Shown here one piece after another: positions 62,161 to 64,000 of a stretch of DNA of 64,000 nt. The first letter of the stretch is position 1. The number at the start of each line of letters is the position of its first letter. Source of the stretch: Vreelandella salicampi (lineage in GTDB: Bacteria; Pseudomonadota; Gammaproteobacteria; Pseudomonadales; Halomonadaceae); the NCBI RefSeq assembly GCF_013415105.1, contig NZ_JACCDF010000010.1:1-64000 (forward strand). The letters run 5' to 3'. Below the pieces are notes generated by a model. It did no database searches, was not told where the DNA came from, and saw nothing but the letters and a program-made list of their open reading frames with translations. Both the position numbers and the translations under genes were made by a program.

Positions 62161-62166
62161 ATGCGC
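62052..62166. repeat. Near-perfect 18-bp inverted repeat with GCGCATGCGC cores
   Basis: Arms at 62052-62069 (GCGCATGCGCATTTTTCT) and 62149-62166 pair at 17 of 18 positions across 79 bases. Each arm contains the self-complementary GCGCATGCGC. The right arm covers an ATG at 62161 of the next gene's longest plausible form. It could be a small non-autonomous mobile element, a paired protein-binding site, or a large mRNA hairpin. No target duplication is obvious. Confidence 0.7.
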
Positions 62167-62190
62167 ATGAATAAAACTGTTAATGGAATC

Positions 62191-62541
62191 ATGAAATCGA
62201 CTCACGCAGCTATTGCCGTTCTCGCCTCTCTCGCTGTATCAGTGGGGCTTAATGCCTTTCTTTTTTGGCAGAATACTAAGTGGGAGGAAGCTTTTTTCAA
62301 GCAAGTTGGAACAGTCGCACAAGTCGAGATGCTCTTCAAAGCATCAGACGCGGATACATCCTACTCAAATATGCTCACACTTTCGCGGGATCTATTCGGA
62401 AGTTCAGTCTCGGAGGCCGAGGCAGATAGCATTCACCTTCAGTTCGGGGCGGACCAGAGTGCTATTCAGCTGGTGGATGCGAAACTCCTTTTCAAAGATG
62501 GGGAGTTCTATGGTACGAAAGTCTATCTGCCAGGCCATTAA
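62191..62541 (+). CDS. Small membrane-anchored protein of unknown function, stop codon inside attC
   Basis: A 116-residue protein beginning MKSTHAAIAVLASLAVSVGL, with an N-terminal helix at about residues 5-26 that would anchor it in the inner membrane or serve as a signal peptide. A polar C-terminal domain of about 90 residues follows, with KWEEAFFKQVGTVAQVEMLF and a strand-rich end. No family recognised. Starts at 62161 and 62167 are also in frame; 62191 gives the best signal sequence, with a weak GGA upstream. The TAA stop lies within the first core site of the attC, the hallmark of an integron cassette gene. Confidence 0.65.
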   Translation: MKSTHAAIAVLASLAVSVGLNAFLFWQNTKWEEAFFKQVGTVAQVEMLFKASDADTSYSNMLTLSRDLFGSSVSEAEADSIHLQFGADQSAIQLVDAKLLFKDGEFYGTKVYLPGH

Positions 62542-62613
62542 CAAGGCGCAGCACTACGCAGCCTTCGGCTGCCGGACGCTCGCAAGCTCGCGCCGGTGTG
62601 CGCGGCGTTAGGG
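62536..62613 (+). other. Integron attC recombination site
   Basis: A 78-base imperfect palindrome has the attC layout. The left core is CATTAAC (62536-62542) and the right core GTTAGGG (62607-62613), with recombination expected between G62607 and T62608. Inner arms GCGCAGCAC (62547 onward) and GTGTGCGC (62596 onward) pair except for one unpaired G, as attC sites require. Inside is the perfect hairpin GCAGCC-TTC-GGCTGC and a second GC-rich imperfect repeat. The left core departs from RYYYAAC at its first bases. No integrase or second attC is visible. Confidence 0.8.
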
Positions 62614-62652
62614 CTTCTAGAAAATTGTATTTCAACCAAAAAGACATATGAG

Positions 62653-63495
62653 ATGCTAAGAGATTTTTTTAAATTAAATGGTTCGTTTGAAGAGTTTGAT
62701 GAAGAACGAATGTCAAGTCAGATAAAGACAAGCAAGCACATTGTCAATGTTTTGTTTCGGCCAGACGAACTGAAGGAAAAGAAGATCGATAGTATCAAAT
62801 TTGAAAATGTCTCTCTTTCAAAAACTAAGATTTCAAAATGTACATTTAGGAACTGCTCGTTCGAAGATTGCCTATTCATAGGGTCCCTATTTGATGAAGT
62901 TGAGTTCCACAAATGCACGTTTAAGAACTGCAATTTCTTCAAATCTAAGTTTTCGAAAATATATGGTCGCCCTGAACAGTTTAAGAGTTCAGTAACTGAC
63001 GAAAAATACTCCAATATCGCCGTCCATCTATATCAGCAACTTAGAGAGAATTATCACGCCGAGTCACAGAGAGAATTTAAAAATGAGGCTGAGTATTATT
63101 TCTCTAAGTGGAAGCGAAAGCTTGCGGTAGTAGAAGCAAAAAGAGAATGCCTCCCTAAATATAAGTATATCCCGACCTATATTGCCTCTTTGCTGTATGA
63201 TTTGATTTTAGGGTATGGGTATAGGCTTAGAAATCTGGTTATTTCAACTATCGTTTTGGTTACAGTGGTTGTAACAATAAATCACTGGTTTGCAGAATGC
63301 CTTTTTATCGGTGACGAGCGTCCTTCAGTTATAAAATCCATATATTTCACCATAACGACAATGGCTACTTTAGGTGCATCTGGATTCTCCCCTCTAAGTG
63401 AGACTGGTTATGCCGTAGTAACCATCAACGTGCTAATCGGAATTAGTCTGCTTACAGCAACTCTTAATTCAATTTTTCGAAAGGTCATAAGATGA
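62653..63495 (+). CDS. Pentapeptide-repeat protein with two-helix ion channel module
   Basis: A 280-residue protein just after the attC. Residues about 48-101 are pentapeptide repeats (KFENVSLSKTKISKCTFRNC and CTFKNCNFFKSKF), which form a right-handed square helix. After a helical linker rich in Lys and Glu come a membrane helix at about 194-213, a pore-loop-like segment at 228-247 and a second helix at about 253-272. This matches the small K-channel domain, but the filter reads TTMATLGASGFSP where potassium channels have TxGYGD. ATG 62653 is chosen; a GTG at 62596 inside the attC is unlikely. The stop overlaps the next gene (ATGA). Codon use is AT-rich, unlike the rest of the window. Confidence 0.8.
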   Translation: MLRDFFKLNGSFEEFDEERMSSQIKTSKHIVNVLFRPDELKEKKIDSIKFENVSLSKTKISKCTFRNCSFEDCLFIGSLFDEVEFHKCTFKNCNFFKSKFSKIYGRPEQFKSSVTDEKYSNIAVHLYQQLRENYHAESQREFKNEAEYYFSKWKRKLAVVEAKRECLPKYKYIPTYIASLLYDLILGYGYRLRNLVISTIVLVTVVVTINHWFAECLFIGDERPSVIKSIYFTITTMATLGASGFSPLSETGYAVVTINVLIGISLLTATLNSIFRKVIR

Positions 63496-64000
63496 CCACC
63501 GTGATTGAGTTTGGAAGCCGTCGCCATGGATGTCATGATTTGTTCTCCGACAAAGATGTATATCTACTTTGTGGGCCAAATGACGATGTATCTCAAGAAA
63601 AAGGCAAGCTAGAAAGACAGGGTTATTCGGTAACCGTATCTTCTAGAGATCGGGCTGAGTATTTGTCCGCCAAAGGAAGCTTATTTATTCACCACGTTTT
63701 TTTTGAAGGATTGGTAACCGAAGGAAGCGATGAAGATAGGATAAAAATAAAAAATATGTGGCGTTCAGCACCATGCTATGACCAAGAAATTGAAGAAAAT
63801 ATTGAAATGTTGGGGGTTCTAGAAGCAATCCCTTCAACAATAGAAGCTTTGGCTACAGTTAACGATATAGTAATTTGTAGCCTTCGAAATATACTGATAA
63901 GGAAATTGGCAAACAATGGGTTTTTTGTTTTTTCATGGAGGGATGTGCTCGCCCAAAGTAAAAGACATAATTTGATAAATGATGTTGATGAAAAGATAAT
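63492..64000 (+). CDS. Nucleotidyltransferase-fold protein, partial (3' end outside window)
   Basis: An open frame of about 169 residues runs off the right edge. The N-terminus VIEFGSRRHGCHDLFSDKDV fits the nucleotidyltransferase signature: G8-S9, then D20-x-D22 after about ten residues, followed by a hydrophobic strand. GSLFIHHVFFEG at about 62-73 matches a segment I associate with some nucleotidyltransferases; the third acidic residue may be E72. It could transfer nucleotides to a protein, RNA or antibiotic, or make a signalling nucleotide. Coupling to the channel gene through ATGA suggests they work together. The family beyond the fold is not recognised. Confidence 0.7.
   Translation, partial: MTTVIEFGSRRHGCHDLFSDKDVYLLCGPNDDVSQEKGKLERQGYSVTVSSRDRAEYLSAKGSLFIHHVFFEGLVTEGSDEDRIKIKNMWRSAPCYDQEIEENIEMLGVLEAIPSTIEALATVNDIVICSLRNILIRKLANNGFFVFSWRDVLAQSKRHNLINDVDEKI

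Noticed and set aside
61948..62190. Upstream extension of the cassette gene from an ATG at 61948
   Set aside because: The added residues look random (Arg/Phe/Leu mix), no ribosome-binding site is present, and the extension crosses the whole inverted repeat. The signal-like helix begins at the later ATG.
63492..64000. Naming the nucleotidyltransferase as a CBASS cyclic-nucleotide synthase
   Set aside because: The GS and DxD residues fit the general fold, but the third acidic residue and CD-NTase-specific segments are not visible in the partial sequence. The effector also lacks a recognised nucleotide-sensor domain.

Overview
The window reads as a chromosome segment of a moderately GC-rich gammaproteobacterium. 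The Halomonadaceae (Halomonas/Vreelandella-type) are my best guess; Pseudomonas-like relatives are the alternative. The grounds are protein resemblance and two gene orders known from Pseudomonas and its relatives: rpoE(algU)-mucA-mucB-rseC-mucD with lepA-lepB-rnc-era-recO-pdxJ-acpS, and gacS/barA-cysM-rlmD-relA-mazG. No rRNA, tRNA, CRISPR array, phage or insertion sequence was seen. Genus assignment is inference.

Layout. 0-1.2 kb: end of etfA, then a manganese-type superoxide dismutase. 1.4-5.2 kb: class Ib ribonucleotide reductase nrdHIEF behind two NrdR-like boxes. 5.2-10.4 kb: a six-gene TonB energy-transduction operon (DUF3450, TtpC-like, ExbB, ExbD, TonB, TPR protein) behind a promoter and a Fur-like palindrome. 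10.4-16.1 kb: xthA with a coupled small basic protein, rhlB, dinG and a DAHP synthase. 16.4-21.1 kb: the envelope-stress sigma factor and its regulators. 21.4-23.9 kb: a dicarboxylate/amino-acid symporter and a PAS-GGDEF protein, sitting between mucD and lepA. 24.2-30.5 kb: lepA to acpS. 30.5-41.6 kb: gacS, cysM, rlmD, relA, mazG, ppc. 41.6-60.7 kb: a branched-chain amino-acid catabolism region. It holds liuRABCDE with an acyl-CoA synthetase and a methyltransferase downstream, a Liv-type ABC transporter divergent from it, and a valine operon. Two matching LiuR-type palindromes lie before liuR and before the valine operon, suggesting one regulon. 60.7-61.6 kb: a ketopantoate-reductase-family gene.

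The last 2.3 kb is different. After about 530 bases without a convincing gene comes a small membrane-anchored protein whose stop codon lies in the first core site of an integron attC recombination site (62536-62613). Beyond the attC the DNA becomes AT-rich. It carries two overlapping genes: a pentapeptide-repeat protein with a two-helix ion-channel module and an altered selectivity filter, and a nucleotidyltransferase that runs off the window. No integrase is visible. This looks like a mobile integron cassette carrying a membrane-effector plus nucleotidyltransferase pair, possibly an uncharacterised defence or toxin-antitoxin type system. It is the most interesting part of the window.

Across the first 10 kb, MnSOD, the NrdR- and iron-responsive class Ib reductase and a TonB uptake motor together suggest a neighbourhood useful under iron limitation and oxidative stress. 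Across 42-61 kb, transport and degradation of leucine and valine are grouped.
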